Origin: Schistocephalus solidus
Lineage: Eukaryota > Platyhelminthes > Cestoda > Diphyllobothriidea > Diphyllobothriidae
Length of the DNA stretch: 64,000 nucleotides
Direction: 5' to 3'
Assembly (NCBI GenBank): GCA_017591395.1
Contig: WEDG01005335.1
Span: forward strand, 62,001 to 126,000
A model generated the notes under the pieces. The model searched no databases and was not told the origin of the DNA. It worked only from the letters and a program-made list of their open reading frames with translations. The stretch's first letter is position 1, and each line of letters starts with the position of its first letter. This document shows positions 46,551-57,839 of this stretch, piece by piece. The position numbers and the translations under genes were made by a program.

Positions 46551-49025
46551 CTAAAAAATACAAAAGAAAATTTACTGTCCTCAAGCATTTCAACATGCAT
46601 TCTGTTTATACGTGATATATAAAAATAAATGCATGCACGTAACATAATTGAACTTATTTGCGGATATTAAGACTAAGTTTTCAAGTATGTCAATAATATT
46701 CACTGTCAGGTATTAACAGAAATTTTGCACTAGCCTTATGTCCTAATTTCTTTAGTTTTTCAGAAGACGGAACGTGCGTTCTTACTTTTCAAAGTTGCCT
46801 TTAGGTTGTTTCGAATTTATTTGTGATTAAATATGCAAAAGATATTTTTTGAAGACGTCACTTCTTAACACTACCTTTATAAGTCAAAATACTCCAATAT
46901 GAACTTAAGACCATGCCATATTTAGTAAATATTGGCTGGCCATTCCACACTTTTTGAAAATATGCCACTAACTGAACAAGTGATCACAATGTCTGATAAG
47001 CGGTTTCAGCAAAAAAACCTGTGCAATCATCCTGAGGCTATTTTTATAGTTATAAATTTAAGAAGAAATGTTAAAATATAATCTGTCTATCAAAGAATGT
47101 TAAAATTATCAGACAAAACTCAATTATATATGACTAGTAAGGATGCGTAGTATAAGTTACTAAGAGTGAATAAAATTTATGTATTTGCTATATAACATTT
47201 CAAAGCGTTAACTCTTAAAAAAATTTAACTTTTTTGTTAGCTTGAAAGCGGGGTTTTTATCTCATTTGTATTTCATTTCTAGAGTTTACGTATTTTCTCG
47301 GCTTTTAAAACCGACAAAAGACTGCATCCTCTTGTAAATAAAGTGTTTTGTAAAATGGTTCGAAATGAGGCTTTTCCTTGTCAATTCAAACATATAGATG
47401 CAGATTGTGCTTACCACTGTGTGTACCTACTGTTGAAACGTGGCAAGATGTGTTCTTGAGTGCAAATAAAGCATCCAGTAAAAGAGTCATTAGTAAAACC
47501 GCGCCCGTACGGTCTGGTCGTTGGCTGGGACGCAGTGGCATAGTTGCCCATAAACTGCAAATAATTACAGTGGACAAACGGTATGCTCTTTTACTTGCTT
47601 ATACGATATTTAGAAGTTGATTGAAGCAAAACCGGAAATAAGCATATCTAATGTAGACCGTAACTTTATTGCGCTTATGAAACCATTTCCCACGCTTAAT
47701 ATGCCATCACGAATCTCACGGCTCTACCATAAATGATCAGTCACTGAATGGATACATTCGACTATGCATTCAATTGGCTAAAAAATGAGCCATACATCTT
47801 CTTGAAAAGCCAAGGAAAATCGTTTAGGCATATGATTGGTTGCTGATGTTCGTCCGGGTAACCAAGATCTAACCGAATCGACAGTTTGTTATTTTTACCA
47901 TTGCATGCTATAGAAACCGTGTGCAAAAGTACTTTAAGTTAAATACAGAGAAGAGCTTGCAGACACTTTTTTTATAATTTAAAAAGGTTTTCTCTATTGA
48001 GTATTTATTATGATCAAAATATCGTTATATTTAGCAATCCAAAATGTATTGCAGAGTACGTTTTGACAGCCAGGGATGAAATCAAAATCACAAGTTTTAA
48101 CTCTCCACAACATTTTTATATAACAGCCTGCTAAGCAGAATATTTCATTTCCATTTATGTCTTAGTGATTAGGCACTCTTATGCAATTAACGACTCTTTT
48201 AAATAATAATTGCTCTTAAGTTTTCCAGGTGGGGTTGCATGCTTTTTATGAAAAAAAACATCTTACTCTGAAACCATTTAATGATTTCGGTTGTTGTTAA
48301 GTGTTTTTTTAATTAAAGCACAAGACTTGAATAACCTTAATTACCAAAAGGCAGCTAATCCGCTGAAATGCTCTGTTACATTTCAATCATCTTGTTAACT
48401 TATTCATCTTGTTTATCATTAAGAACTATTCGTAACACACGGTAAGGTAATTATAAATCTGCTTCATATAACGTTATACAAACATTTTATCTGGAAATGC
48501 AATATTAAAACTACTGATGCTGATTTTAAGTTTACAAATGGCACATTATGACCTTAGCCTGGTGCACATATACCTTAAATTATATGTTTAATATTGTGAT
48601 AATCGAAGGGCAGCATCTTTTATTTTAACATGGGTGCTTCTCGTGTATTAAATTACGCGTTGTGGATAGGGGATTTATTTTTCGTCAACTGATAGGTTAT
48701 ACTGACATGCTTGAAATCTTTTGAATACAAAAACATCCGCATTTCTGTCTAAGAAGGACTCTTACCTCGTGGCAGGTAGATTTGAAAACGCAATAAGAGA
48801 ATTTGCCTATATTTAAGACCGGTATCATAATGGAAAATGAAACATGTACCAAACATGGACGTAGTGCCTATGCTTTAGACTTTTCAATTTAACGAGAGCA
48901 TATCATTAAGTGCGTTTTTTAATTTGACTTTATAAGAATAAAGTGGCTTTGAAATAATTCTGCGATCTTATAATTTAAACATTTGTTTTTGGTCGCTTAT
49001 TTGTTATTTTCATCATCATACTTAC
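46551..49025. other. Intron upstream of laminin-G domain 2
   Basis: AT-rich sequence without a recognised element. A plus-strand open frame at 47378-47620 has no recognisable motif. On the minus strand, 48770-48830 has an exon-like pair of splice sites around a 41-nt segment that partly resembles the 49059 micro-exon. It is too short to support. Confidence 0.4.
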
Positions 49026-49059
49026 GGGTGGCTTCGCATGTAGATTTGACAAGTTCACG
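49026..49059 (-). CDS. Candidate 34-nt neurexin micro-exon linking LG1 to LG2
   Basis: The acceptor reads ccctgcctatgcag and the donor is a perfect gtaagt. It encodes RELVKSTCEAT plus one base, and joins the next exon as RELVKSTCEATQPSPPDM. It has a single Cys, which would suit the end of the first laminin-G domain, and then runs straight into laminin-G 2. Support comes from splice-site strength and phase only, so it could be a chance match. If real, no EGF repeat separates LG1 from LG2 in this transcript. Confidence 0.5.
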
Positions 49060-51163
49060 CTGCATAGGCAGGGAAATATTTTAAAAAGGTAACAGACAGC
49101 ATGCCATGATTTGTATGATTTCCTTGAAAAAATATAAATCATACCTCGGTTTTATGACTACATAATGAAAACACAGAAGGAACAGTTCTAAATATGCATT
49201 TTGCAGAGACCTTAATAGACATTATAGCAGAACCTACAGTAAAAATGACAAAGATTTCTAAACGTTCTTTGGTCTAGATTCATAATTGATATGAGAAATA
49301 TTTAGAAAACTGGGGAGTTAACCCAAAGCAGGCAAACAATAATCAAATATGCTGCCTCATAGTATTATACGTCAGCAGCAAGTTTTAAGAGGCTTCTCCT
49401 TCCTATCAGTATCTCTAGGTTGGGTTTGAAAATTTCAACTAACCAATGCTCACATTGTAGTATTTAACTAACGTCTATGGCTGCAATAACAACTATATTT
49501 TACACGGTTAAGGTAATCATTCACATAAAATGCATCTCCTCGACAAGGAAGACATTAACACAGCTAAAAATGTAATGTTTTTATTAATTGGGCCTATTTC
49601 TTTGCTTGTTATATATCAAAACTCAGCCCACTGCTGCTGCCTGGGATTGTAAAATTGCGGTTTAGAACAAGTGTCATATAGAACAGGAAGAAAACATGCT
49701 GCTTATGCATGAATTGCGATATAAAACATTTCGTCTTAGTAGAATATAATGTAAGTACACGGGAGCTAAGACGTGGAATTCACTGCTAGCCAGTTTAAAA
49801 GTATTTCATAGGAAAACCAGGTAATCTTTCTTATGATCAGAACTGTTATTGTGTGGAGTAAAAGTCACTGCACAAAATCTTATTTTTTTAATTGACCAAG
49901 TGACAAAATAAACACTTGCTTTAAAAAAGAGCTGTGAAGAGTAACCGAGGCGTCTATTTCTTATGGCAATCGTCTGAACAAAATCTCATTTTACCTCTTA
50001 TTTTGCAATTTGATGTTTTTCTAAAATTTAATTCAGTGGGCAGTCATATTTAGGCAGTGGGTATAAAATATACTACAGTTCATTTATTTGTCAAGGTACT
50101 TAAATATTGCACTTATCAAGCATTATTTATATACTATTTTTACAAAGCAAATTTCTATATAATGTTTTGTTTCCACTCGAATATTATTTATGGAATTTAT
50201 TAGAGTCACTTTACTTGCAAAGTTATCTGATAACACAAAAAGAAACTGTCCTCAGTGAGAAGAATAACGAAAATGGTCAAACACAATATTTTTATTCTTA
50301 TGCGAAAGGTCTGTGCGTGAAATGTAAAGTCATTGATCAATCTCATGAAATATGAACCATGAAATTATGTAGTTTGTTTTCTCTAGCTGAGGAAAATATA
50401 GCAAGTAGCCTTTGCACGGTAAATAAAAATATAAAAGTCACTCTAGCTCAAAATAACAGGACAATTAAAAGGTTTTGCAAACCATAAAAATTATTTTTTG
50501 TGGGTGAAATATGAGAATAAAAATATATTTTTCAAAATGTACTCAACAATGTTTTTGGGAAGGTTTTCCCTTGAATATCTCTAAAAGTGTAATGGAACCG
50601 TTAATCATTTAATAATAATAATCATCAAGAAATAATTATTTTTCCCGAATGTGGTCTGTGCAAGCGGGCAAAATGGACTGCATATAAAAGCTGGCCTTCT
50701 GGCGTGTTAGAAATACCTTAGGGGTTTTCTGCGTGGTAATCAAACGTTTCAGTGCTGCTGAAGTAATCCTACTTAAACGAAAATATTTTGTAAACCTTTC
50801 TGTTCATATTTTATGGAATAAGCAAATGATTATCTGTACTTTCTTAGCTGGTTTGTTGTTACGTAACCGTATCAAGTAACGTACAATAAATTGAGAGTAA
50901 TCATATGGTATTTAAACGTTATATGCCTTTTAAATTTCTTTATTTGTTCGTCTTTGTTGCCATTTGCGATTTTTTGTTTAAAAGTGCGTTTTAACCGCAG
51001 CCACAGCTGATATCGTTCTCAAAGAATGCTTGTTCTGTTTTAGTTCTGCTCTTGCCCTCTGCCGACTATCACAACAAATGTAAACTGCTATTTCTACAAT
51101 ATTTTTAAAATAACTAGTAAAAGCCTTTCTTATATTTGTTTTCTTCGAAGACGGTGTTCTTAC
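49060..51163. other. Intronic stretch, LG1 exons expected but not found
   Basis: The second half of laminin-G domain 1 should lie here if the gene has the usual layout. I could not identify the L-Y/F-V-G-G or F-x-G-C strands. A segment near 50670-50735 on the minus strand has an acceptor and an open frame (KTPKVFLTRQKASF...), but it lacks family motifs. Confidence 0.35.
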
Positions 51164-51223
51164 AGATATTTTATTGGAAAAGTCCTCCACAAATTGCTTG
51201 ACAAATACCCTTAAATGGACCAT
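51164..51223 (-). CDS. Candidate 60-nt neurexin exon, laminin-G domain 1
   Basis: The acceptor reads cattaacatatttag-like (…catatttag) and the donor gtaaga. The 20 codons read MVHLRVFVKQFVEDFSNKIS. H-x-x-V-x-V-K-Q-F resembles the W-H-S-V-R-I-R-R-Q-F strand of neurexin LG1, but the Trp is replaced by Val. It is open in only one frame and needs phase 0 on both sides. That does not fit the obvious donors of the upstream exon (51313-51466), so the link is unresolved. Confidence 0.35.
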
Positions 51224-51312
51224 CTAAATATGTTTTTTTTTCAAAACGTGATTTGTGTAAAAAACAACTGCGGTTTTACACGGTTATTTAAGGTGACGTG
51301 AAGAAAAAAAAC

Positions 51313-51466
51313 GGAATGATTGTGTCATTCCATAGCTCAGTTCAAAGATAAATTGGGCGCTCTTATTTTGCATCTGCAAATATTCGGATGCATGTCCTCG
51401 CAAGAGGGTGACAAATGCAGCATGATCAAAGGAACGACAATTTAATCGAATAACGAGTTCCTTCAC
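51313..51466 (-). CDS. Candidate neurexin exon, first half of laminin-G domain 1
   Basis: After an aataatgattag acceptor the frame reads VKELVIRLNCRSFDHAAFVT, LLRGHASEYLQMQNKSAQFI, then FELSYGMTQSF. The pattern is that of laminin-G strands: E-L-V-I-R-L-x-x-R-S, a hydrophobic A-F-V-T-L-L-R-G strand, E-Y-L-Q-M-Q, then F-I-F-E-L-S-Y-G. The position before LG2 fits neurexin LG1. The 3' end is uncertain. A weak gttttt donor at 51312 gives a phase that does not match the next candidate exon, and the frame stays open to 51284. Confidence 0.55.
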
Positions 51467-51989
51467 CTAATCATTATTTTTTTGAACCCTGTGGAACATT
51501 TCCGATGAATGACCAGGTGAATGGACATATTTGCTAATAAAAACAAAGAGGAGAGTTTAGGTAGCAATTCAGAAGAAGATACGATCGCTGGAGCATGGCG
51601 TGTGTAAACATGGCGTTTCGGATTCTCGCACGAGATGAATGCATATAAACGCGATGAGGGTGCCACGTGGGTAGTATTAAATAACCTTTATTATTATCGA
51701 ATACCGTTGCATGAATCTAATTGTTATGGTCTTGATACATTTTTCATGAATGCGCAAGAGATGTAATTCTCTGTTGTAGTATGTTTTATCTTTTTGGTGC
51801 ACGAAGTTCCCTGCGAAAAGAAAAATACAGCACTGTTTTTACTCCAATGTTAGCCAAAGTGAGTGCTGCGCTTTGCCTTAGGGGTACCATAAATGTAGGT
51901 TGTACATGGTCTCCTGCTTAACTATGAAGTGTAGTTATTTAATGACACATGGATATGTCTATCATAGGCATTTGGCTATTTTAAAAAAG

Positions 51990-53340
51990 ATATCCTGAGA
52001 TCGATTGAACGATGGCTGTGCAAGGTGTGTTTAGCTATTTCGACCTCGCGGTGAACTCAACTGTCATGGATGCACATGTGACCGCATAGGCCCATGCAGG
52101 GAGTACATTAGCGAGCGTAGAAGGAACTGTGGAGAGGGCGATCTCTCCTTTGTTTTAGGGCTTCAGGCACTTTTTCCACCAGTCTCTATGCGATGGATTC
52201 GCAAGTGACTTACCAGGCAATTGTTGGGAGTTGAATGTGTGATCGGAATAAGGACAGATTGGAACTGAGTCCCCATTTCTTGTATTGGGGACGGTGATGG
52301 TGGAGGTAGCTGGTGGCGGGTAGTCTGGGGTGGTCTCTGAGGTGGTGGAAGTGGGAGAGGTTGTGCCAGTGGTAGTCGTCGCTGTGATCGATAAAAGGGG
52401 TTGCAGGCGTGAAAATGGTTATGGTGTACAAGGGTGGTGGGGCATCAGCAGAGTGATTACCCATGGTGGGATTTGATGCAGGTTTTGCCAGAAGGTATGT
52501 TTGCTGATGTAGAAGTTTATGTTGTCGGATTGGTGTTTTCGTTGCGTCCTAAGGTGTAAATTCAGGCCAATTTGCACGCGGATGGTGCGCTGACAGTGTG
52601 GGCATGTGTAGAGCGCATGAGCACTGGCGGTGCTGATTTGAGGCGCTTTTGACTTCTGTGCCGTCCTTCTGGTTTAAGCAGCGTCGATCCGGTTGGCTTT
52701 ATAGATTTCTGCGTTAGTTATAAGTGTTCTTTATTATGCCAATCGGTCCTGGTTGAGATCGTCCCATTTCAGTGTTTTGATTTGCAGCTACATTGGAGAG
52801 TTTTTCCAGTGTTCCTGTAGCGTCAGTTTCAACCTTCTTGTCTGCGCATTCTCTTCAGGAGGCTGCTCTATCGCAGTTGCGCCTGCCTTAGTATGGCGTA
52901 TATGCTGAGGATTTCATGTCTGGAATCCTGTGTAGACATCGCAACTTTAGTATCCTGTGGCTTTATTTGAGATGGAAGTAAGTTAGCTTCCGGGTTTGGT
53001 TGGAGTAAATTATACAGGTCTCCATTGCACACACGATTGTAATCAAAATGAAGCCCTTGTAAATCTTTTCGTTTCGTGCTGAAGTGAAGGTCGTGGACAA
53101 AAACTAAGGGAGTTTTGCATCTTGCCGACCGCCTGTCTGGCTTTTGGACATCCGTTGAACAATCTGATCGTCGATACTCGTGTTGCACAACCACGCTCTT
53201 CCCAGATAAGTGAAGTTATCCGCAGTTAGGAGTTGGGTGCGATTAGTGGAGAAACCTTTTATTCTGCTCTGGGTTGCAGTTAGTGCACGACCACCATTTT
53301 TTCCGTGTCGACTTTTAAACTGAAATCGGTGAAACCGGTG
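51990..53340 (-). pseudogene. Non-LTR retrotransposon 3' end: RT C-terminus and C2H2 fingers
   Basis: The minus strand reads DNFTYLGRAWLCNTSIDDQI then VQRMSKS. This is the F-T-Y-L-G-S-x-x-x-x-x-x-x-I-D-x-x-I/V-x-x-R-I-x-K-A segment that closes the RT domain of RTE-like and related LINEs. Then come METCIIYSNQTRKLTYFHLK and HRILKLR, another conserved LINE tail segment, followed by SIYAILRQAQLR. Further downstream are zinc-finger remnants: YTCPHCQRTIRVQIGLNLHL (C-x2-C...H) near 52610-52550 and MGLCGHMCIH near 52080. Stops interrupt it throughout, so it is inactive. I recall this RT-plus-zinc-finger family as very abundant in diphyllobothriid tapeworms. It sits upstream of the neurexin exons in the same orientation. 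Confidence 0.75.
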
Positions 53341-53878
53341 GCGAAGATTTCATATCATATCATGATCTTTTAGGACATACATATGTGTCATGCAGATTGA
53401 TATATTAAGCCTGTAGTCAGTTGAGTGCATGTACAGGCCTAAAATGGCAGATTTGTCTTACGAACAGCTTCTTAATCTTCTTTTTGAGACTGTGCTTAAT
53501 AACTAAATAAGACAAAGGTTCGAATGTAAATTGTCTTTCTTGACTGGTCATTTATGTTGAGAAAATAGTGACTACTTACAAATAAAGGTAACAATATAGT
53601 TACACCTGCATTTTCCATGCAATATCATCATCTTTTAATTTATAGATTTATGATATTAAGATCAAACGTTAAACTGCTGCTTTACGTATAGGATATATCA
53701 ATGCATAATCCTCCTATTTTTAAATCAACACAGTAATTGTGCAATCCATGCTAATATTAATTTTGAGACGTAAAATGTTCGTTTGGTTCATTGGCTAGCA
53801 TAAGCTATAATTTCTTAAAATGCTTTCCAACGTGTCACCTTCACATAAAATTGTTCATGAACGTCTTACACAGAACCA
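53341..53878. other. Stretch with no recognised feature
   Basis: AT-rich sequence between the LINE tail and an orphan open frame. No splice-flanked exon or repeat was recognised. Confidence 0.4.
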
Positions 53879-54168
53879 TTAACAAAACAGCCGTTCCTGT
53901 TGCAACCAATCGTTAGTCAGACATAAAAGTCTGGTACAAGCTACTGTGACCAAGGCGTTTGAGGTACGTATGAACGGCCGTTTTACGCCCGAGCTTGCCA
54001 TCGAAGAGGAGGGAGTGGGAATATCTGCAACACACACCATACAAAAATTCACGCTTAAGTCATCAGCTTTATCGTCCACTTCCTTGGACAGATGGTAGAA
54101 GTCATTCGTCGTGACGCACCCCTGTCCAGCGAGATTAAAGGCGTGAAAGCAACTGTTCTCTCCCGGTT
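53879..54168 (-). other. Orphan open frame of about 90 codons, function unknown
   Basis: On the minus strand a frame opens after a stop near 54168 with PGENSCFHAFNLAGQGCVTT, NDFYHLSKEVDDKADDLSVN and continues to a stop at 53879. A good acceptor (gtgtgtgttgcag) lies inside it. A second frame starting there reads YSHSLLFDGKLGRKTAVHT up to a gtacct donor. I do not recognise either peptide. It could be an exon of an unknown gene, a retroelement remnant, or chance. Confidence 0.25.
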
Positions 54169-55262
54169 ATAACTTTGTAGATTGTTTTGAACAACGTATG
54201 GTTAGAACGGTGATTATAATAGGATAATTCACATTTTAGTTTTGGGGTTGAATTTAAGAAAGCTGTTTTTTCTAGTTAGGCGAATAAAGATAAAACCACC
54301 AATCCTAGTTATAGTCGGTTATGAATACTAGGAAACAGTAGGTATGAAATCCACGGTGTGGCCTGATTACATCAACATACACCTTTTAGAGGTCTAGGTA
54401 CAGAAAGCCTATAAAAATCATCAAACTGTCTACCTACGAAAAAGGCAAATACGCAAGGAGCGAGCTTACAGAATTCCAATGCACCTTAAGATTCCGGATT
54501 TTTCATTATATTCTGAACCATATTTAATTACAAAACATAACTTTAGTTGCATATTTAGTTGCTCAGTTCTTTAGGGGGTACTATCAAAGTCATATTTTTG
54601 ATTTTTGTCAATATGTGAACTGTGTCTTTGTCCATATAAGTCGTGGCATTTTCAGCATTTTACGGTCAAATTAACTACCATATTTATAGCATCTCTTTTC
54701 CCGTAAGAAGGTTTTCAGTTAGCCTCAATAGGTCACACTAGTCCTTACCTGGTTCGTGAACGCCAGGTGTGAAAGGGGAAACAACAGTAAATATTTTATA
54801 AAATTAAATATTAAACGAAATTCTTACCTGCGTTTTTGATCCAAAAAGATAACTATCGTCGAAAAATTGATTATCGTGCAACTGAATCCCTATCTATTGC
54901 AGACACTTCAGGATACCAGCTTTTTGAACGAGAATCTTTACACCCATATGAAGTACCGCAATCCGTAACAAAATGCTGAGTTAACTGATGCAAATTTTTC
55001 CCATTCATTTTAGCTGCCTTTTTTCAATCTAATGGCTGTTAATTCCGATTGCATGAACTAAATATTCTGAATAGCCACACAACAAAACAGATGTACATAA
55101 GAGCATTCAGTAGACCGCGCCCATGTTATGCACTCTTTGCTAGGAATTTATTTCTGTGATCAATTATTTTCCTGTTCCAGACCTTTGTGACTCAAGAATT
55201 TTGGACCTCAAATAATCCACCACGGAAGGTGAAGATTATCTTGTCCGTCCTCAAAGTTACCC

Positions 55263-55452
55263 ATGTCAGATAGTACTGCTAGTCTCGCTAAACGCGTTTC
55301 ATTATCTTCATGGTTTTGCTTAGTTGGAGTGATATTTCTTGCCTTGTTTTTAGTCAGCATGCTAGATGGCACGAATTATGGTATTTCAGACCTATCAGAA
55401 AAAGGCTTAACCAAGCATAACAGTATCGCTTTTTTCCACGTACCACATACAG
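55263..55452 (+). CDS. First coding exon of a possible type II membrane protein, sulfotransferase-like loop
   Basis: The ATG at 55263 opens a frame with a short cytosolic tail. A single hydrophobic segment at about residues 16-34 (WFCLVGVIFLALFLVSML) suggests a signal anchor. A short stem follows, ending SIAFFHVPHTG at a clean cag|gttaaa donor (exon end 55452, phase 1). The end resembles the F-x-H-V/I-P-K-T-G-G-T PAPS-binding loop of Golgi carbohydrate sulfotransferases. The frame would supply the first base of the next Gly codon. The key Lys is His here, so either the enzyme is altered or the match is fortuitous. An acceptor-like cctgttccag ends at 55180, so the exon may begin at 55181 with 5' UTR. 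I could not locate the following exons. Confidence 0.45.
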
Positions 55453-57653
55453 GTTAAAACTTTTCTCGAAAGAATTGTCAGATATTTTCAGCAAGGTTTC
55501 GGTGGGTTAACGTATACTACCGATCAAGTAGTTGAAACAGCCATCCATTGATTGGAATCTTGAATATTTCCGCTAACGTTTTCTGGTATTATGTCAGTCA
55601 GTTTATAATCCTTTTGGTATATTGACTTTTTCTTGAATTGCTGTCAATCTGTGTGCACGATTTATGGTTTTTTTCAGGTTTAACATGTTTGAAGTTCATG
55701 TTAATAATATTTTCCTATATTTGTGGAAGAATTTCTATTCGTTCTTCCGGTTCAGAATAACACTAACAGGTATCACGAGAAGCCAGTAGCACCTAAATTT
55801 AAATGTCCCTTCAGTTATCAACGCTATCATGCAAACACATCTGTGTACGGACCTTCTAGTAGAGAGCAGAAAAAATCACGGGAAGATAAGAGATAAGTTG
55901 GCCTTACTCGAATAACTATGACATGGTTTCAGATTGAAGAGTTACGAAAGCCACTTCGGCGAACGATATAGATGACACGGGAAGTCCGATGAAATTTCTA
56001 GACAGGCATCTTTTGGCCATGGAAATTAAGTCAATCGTTTGGCTTACGGAAATTTCTAACTTCGGCATCGTTCAAGACATCAAAGAAACAATATTTGATA
56101 CCGAATATTACCCATGGACACCCTGTCAGTTAACAGAACTCCCCGCTTTGTCCGTTTAAACCTTAAATATTTTGCCAAGTAAAGAGCAACAGCAGACGAT
56201 GGTGCGTGGACATAAACGGTGGCAGTAAACATTAAGGAATTGTTTTCCTTAAGTGGCCGAGCACTCTGGTGTCATTAAACTAAAGCATATCCTATAGCAA
56301 TATTTGCGTCCTTTACGCGCTGTCCTATCGCATGTGCAAGTAAACTCTATAGGCCGCGCGGCTAAGTAGGGCGTCTATACATATTTGTATAACAATCTCC
56401 TTTGCTCAACAGTCGACCCAGAAAACTTGCAGTGTCAATGAGGCCGTGATGGGCAGTAAAAGGCAGCACATAATACATTTGAACGAAAAACTGCTCCAGA
56501 TATTTCGCCAGCCAGCCAGCTTCACTTCAGCCACCGCGATGCCCAACGTATCCGAAATGCCACATAGTACCTCGGCCGTTATCCATCAAGATTAATTTGC
56601 CTAACTACAGCCACTAAGGACTAGCCCCTTGACTGGCATTAACCTAGGCTGCCATGCACAGCACTAAGAACGTGAACAGATCGCTTAAAGGAGACATAGG
56701 TCTCTGAAATCCCATTTTTCTTTTTTCTAGCATTTGTGTAGAAGGCGGGCTTTTGAATTTGAGCCACCATTAATTTTGCTCTCCAGTCACATGTGCATTT
56801 TATGTATTTGAATACTACTGTGCCTATACCCATTTAATTACCTGTTTTTTTTTCCTTTGTCTGTCTGAACTAAGATCATGAGGTCATCCCTGCAGTACGC
56901 TAGCACCTTTTTGAACGAACTTAAATTTAAAAATTTACTGCAGTTAATTTGACTACCTACAGTGGTCTTCTCTTTTAAAGGTGTACCAAGCCGATATAGA
57001 CAGCAATCTCAGATGCACATTCTTGCCTAAATCGTTTACTAAATACGTTTGTTTTCAACTGGAGACTAATTATGTCTTAATTGAAATTATAAGTGTTACT
57101 TTTAGAAAACCAAGTACTATCCCTTTGTCTTCGCGAACAAAGCTCGTGGAACCTACGCATGCGCAGTACCTACAGTGAGTGGTTTATAAGCACTGCAGGG
57201 AAGAAGTGGTCATAGGGTAGAATGAAAATGTCCATATGGACATCATTAAATTTTATCCCCCTTTTTCCTATGCGTTTGTAGACTACTAGCACATGTCCAG
57301 TTCACAACCGAACAGACATCCTAAACGCCAGTGCAGACTGACAATTGATGCTGCCATTTGCGAACTTTAGTTGACCGGTCATTGCTCTGTGACACCCGGT
57401 GAGTTATGCACATCTAATACTGGTCTTAATTTAAGGAAAGTCTACAACACAAAGACGTTGCCAGCACATCTTTTGACACACTCCCCTCGGGCGAGCAAGC
57501 ACATTCTGAATGTTAGCGGTTTTGTTAACTCTTACGGCTAATTAATCTGACTTACTGGTGGCAAAATTTAATGAGCTCTTGGCAAAAATGGGAAGAGCGA
57601 TCATTCTGCTCTGCCAGCGCACGGCCAGGATAGCACAGACCTAAGCAGCTCTC
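55453..57653. other. Stretch with unassigned mixed-composition sequence and one repeat
   Basis: If the 55263 exon is real this is its intron. The part at 55.9-56.65 kb is richer in G and C and has no long frame. A repeat copy lies at 56736-56920. The frame at 56981-57178, after an acceptor-like tttaaag, shows no known domain. Confidence 0.35.
56736..56920 (+). repeat. Interspersed repeat, copy 2
   Basis: Partner of 38244-38426. Shared blocks are gaaggcgggcttttgaattt, gagccaccat, tttgctctcca, and gatcatgaggtcatc followed by tacgctagcacc. Divergence is moderate and no target duplications are visible. Confidence 0.6.
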
Positions 57654-57839
57654 TTGAACAGCATGGGGCGAGTGCTCGGCAGTATAAAGGATCTTGAGTC
57701 GACGTATAAACAACATTCCTCATCCCCTGCCACCCTGGCTGCTGGATTGCGGGCGAATCCAGTAGGTCAGCCTGTGCGGTTGGCACTGGATTTCAAAGCT
57801 TTGAACGACAAATTAATCGACAGTTCCTACCGAATTTAA
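57654..57839 (+). pseudogene. Possible LTR-retroelement reverse transcriptase fragment
   Basis: A 61-codon frame ends GQPVRLALDFKALNDKLIDS, which resembles the R-x-C/L-x-D-F/Y-R/K-A-L-N-x-x-x motif at the start of Gypsy-type reverse transcriptases. Downstream to 58080 there are scattered weak matches such as LVKRVFDALFVDDIS. No protease, RNase H, integrase or LTR was recognised. It is a very short, uncertain remnant. Confidence 0.35.

Noticed and set aside
55770..55900. Open frame (NNTNRYHEKPVAPKFKCPFS) as the second sulfotransferase exon
   Set aside because: The acceptor phase does not match the 55452 donor: using it gives an immediate stop.
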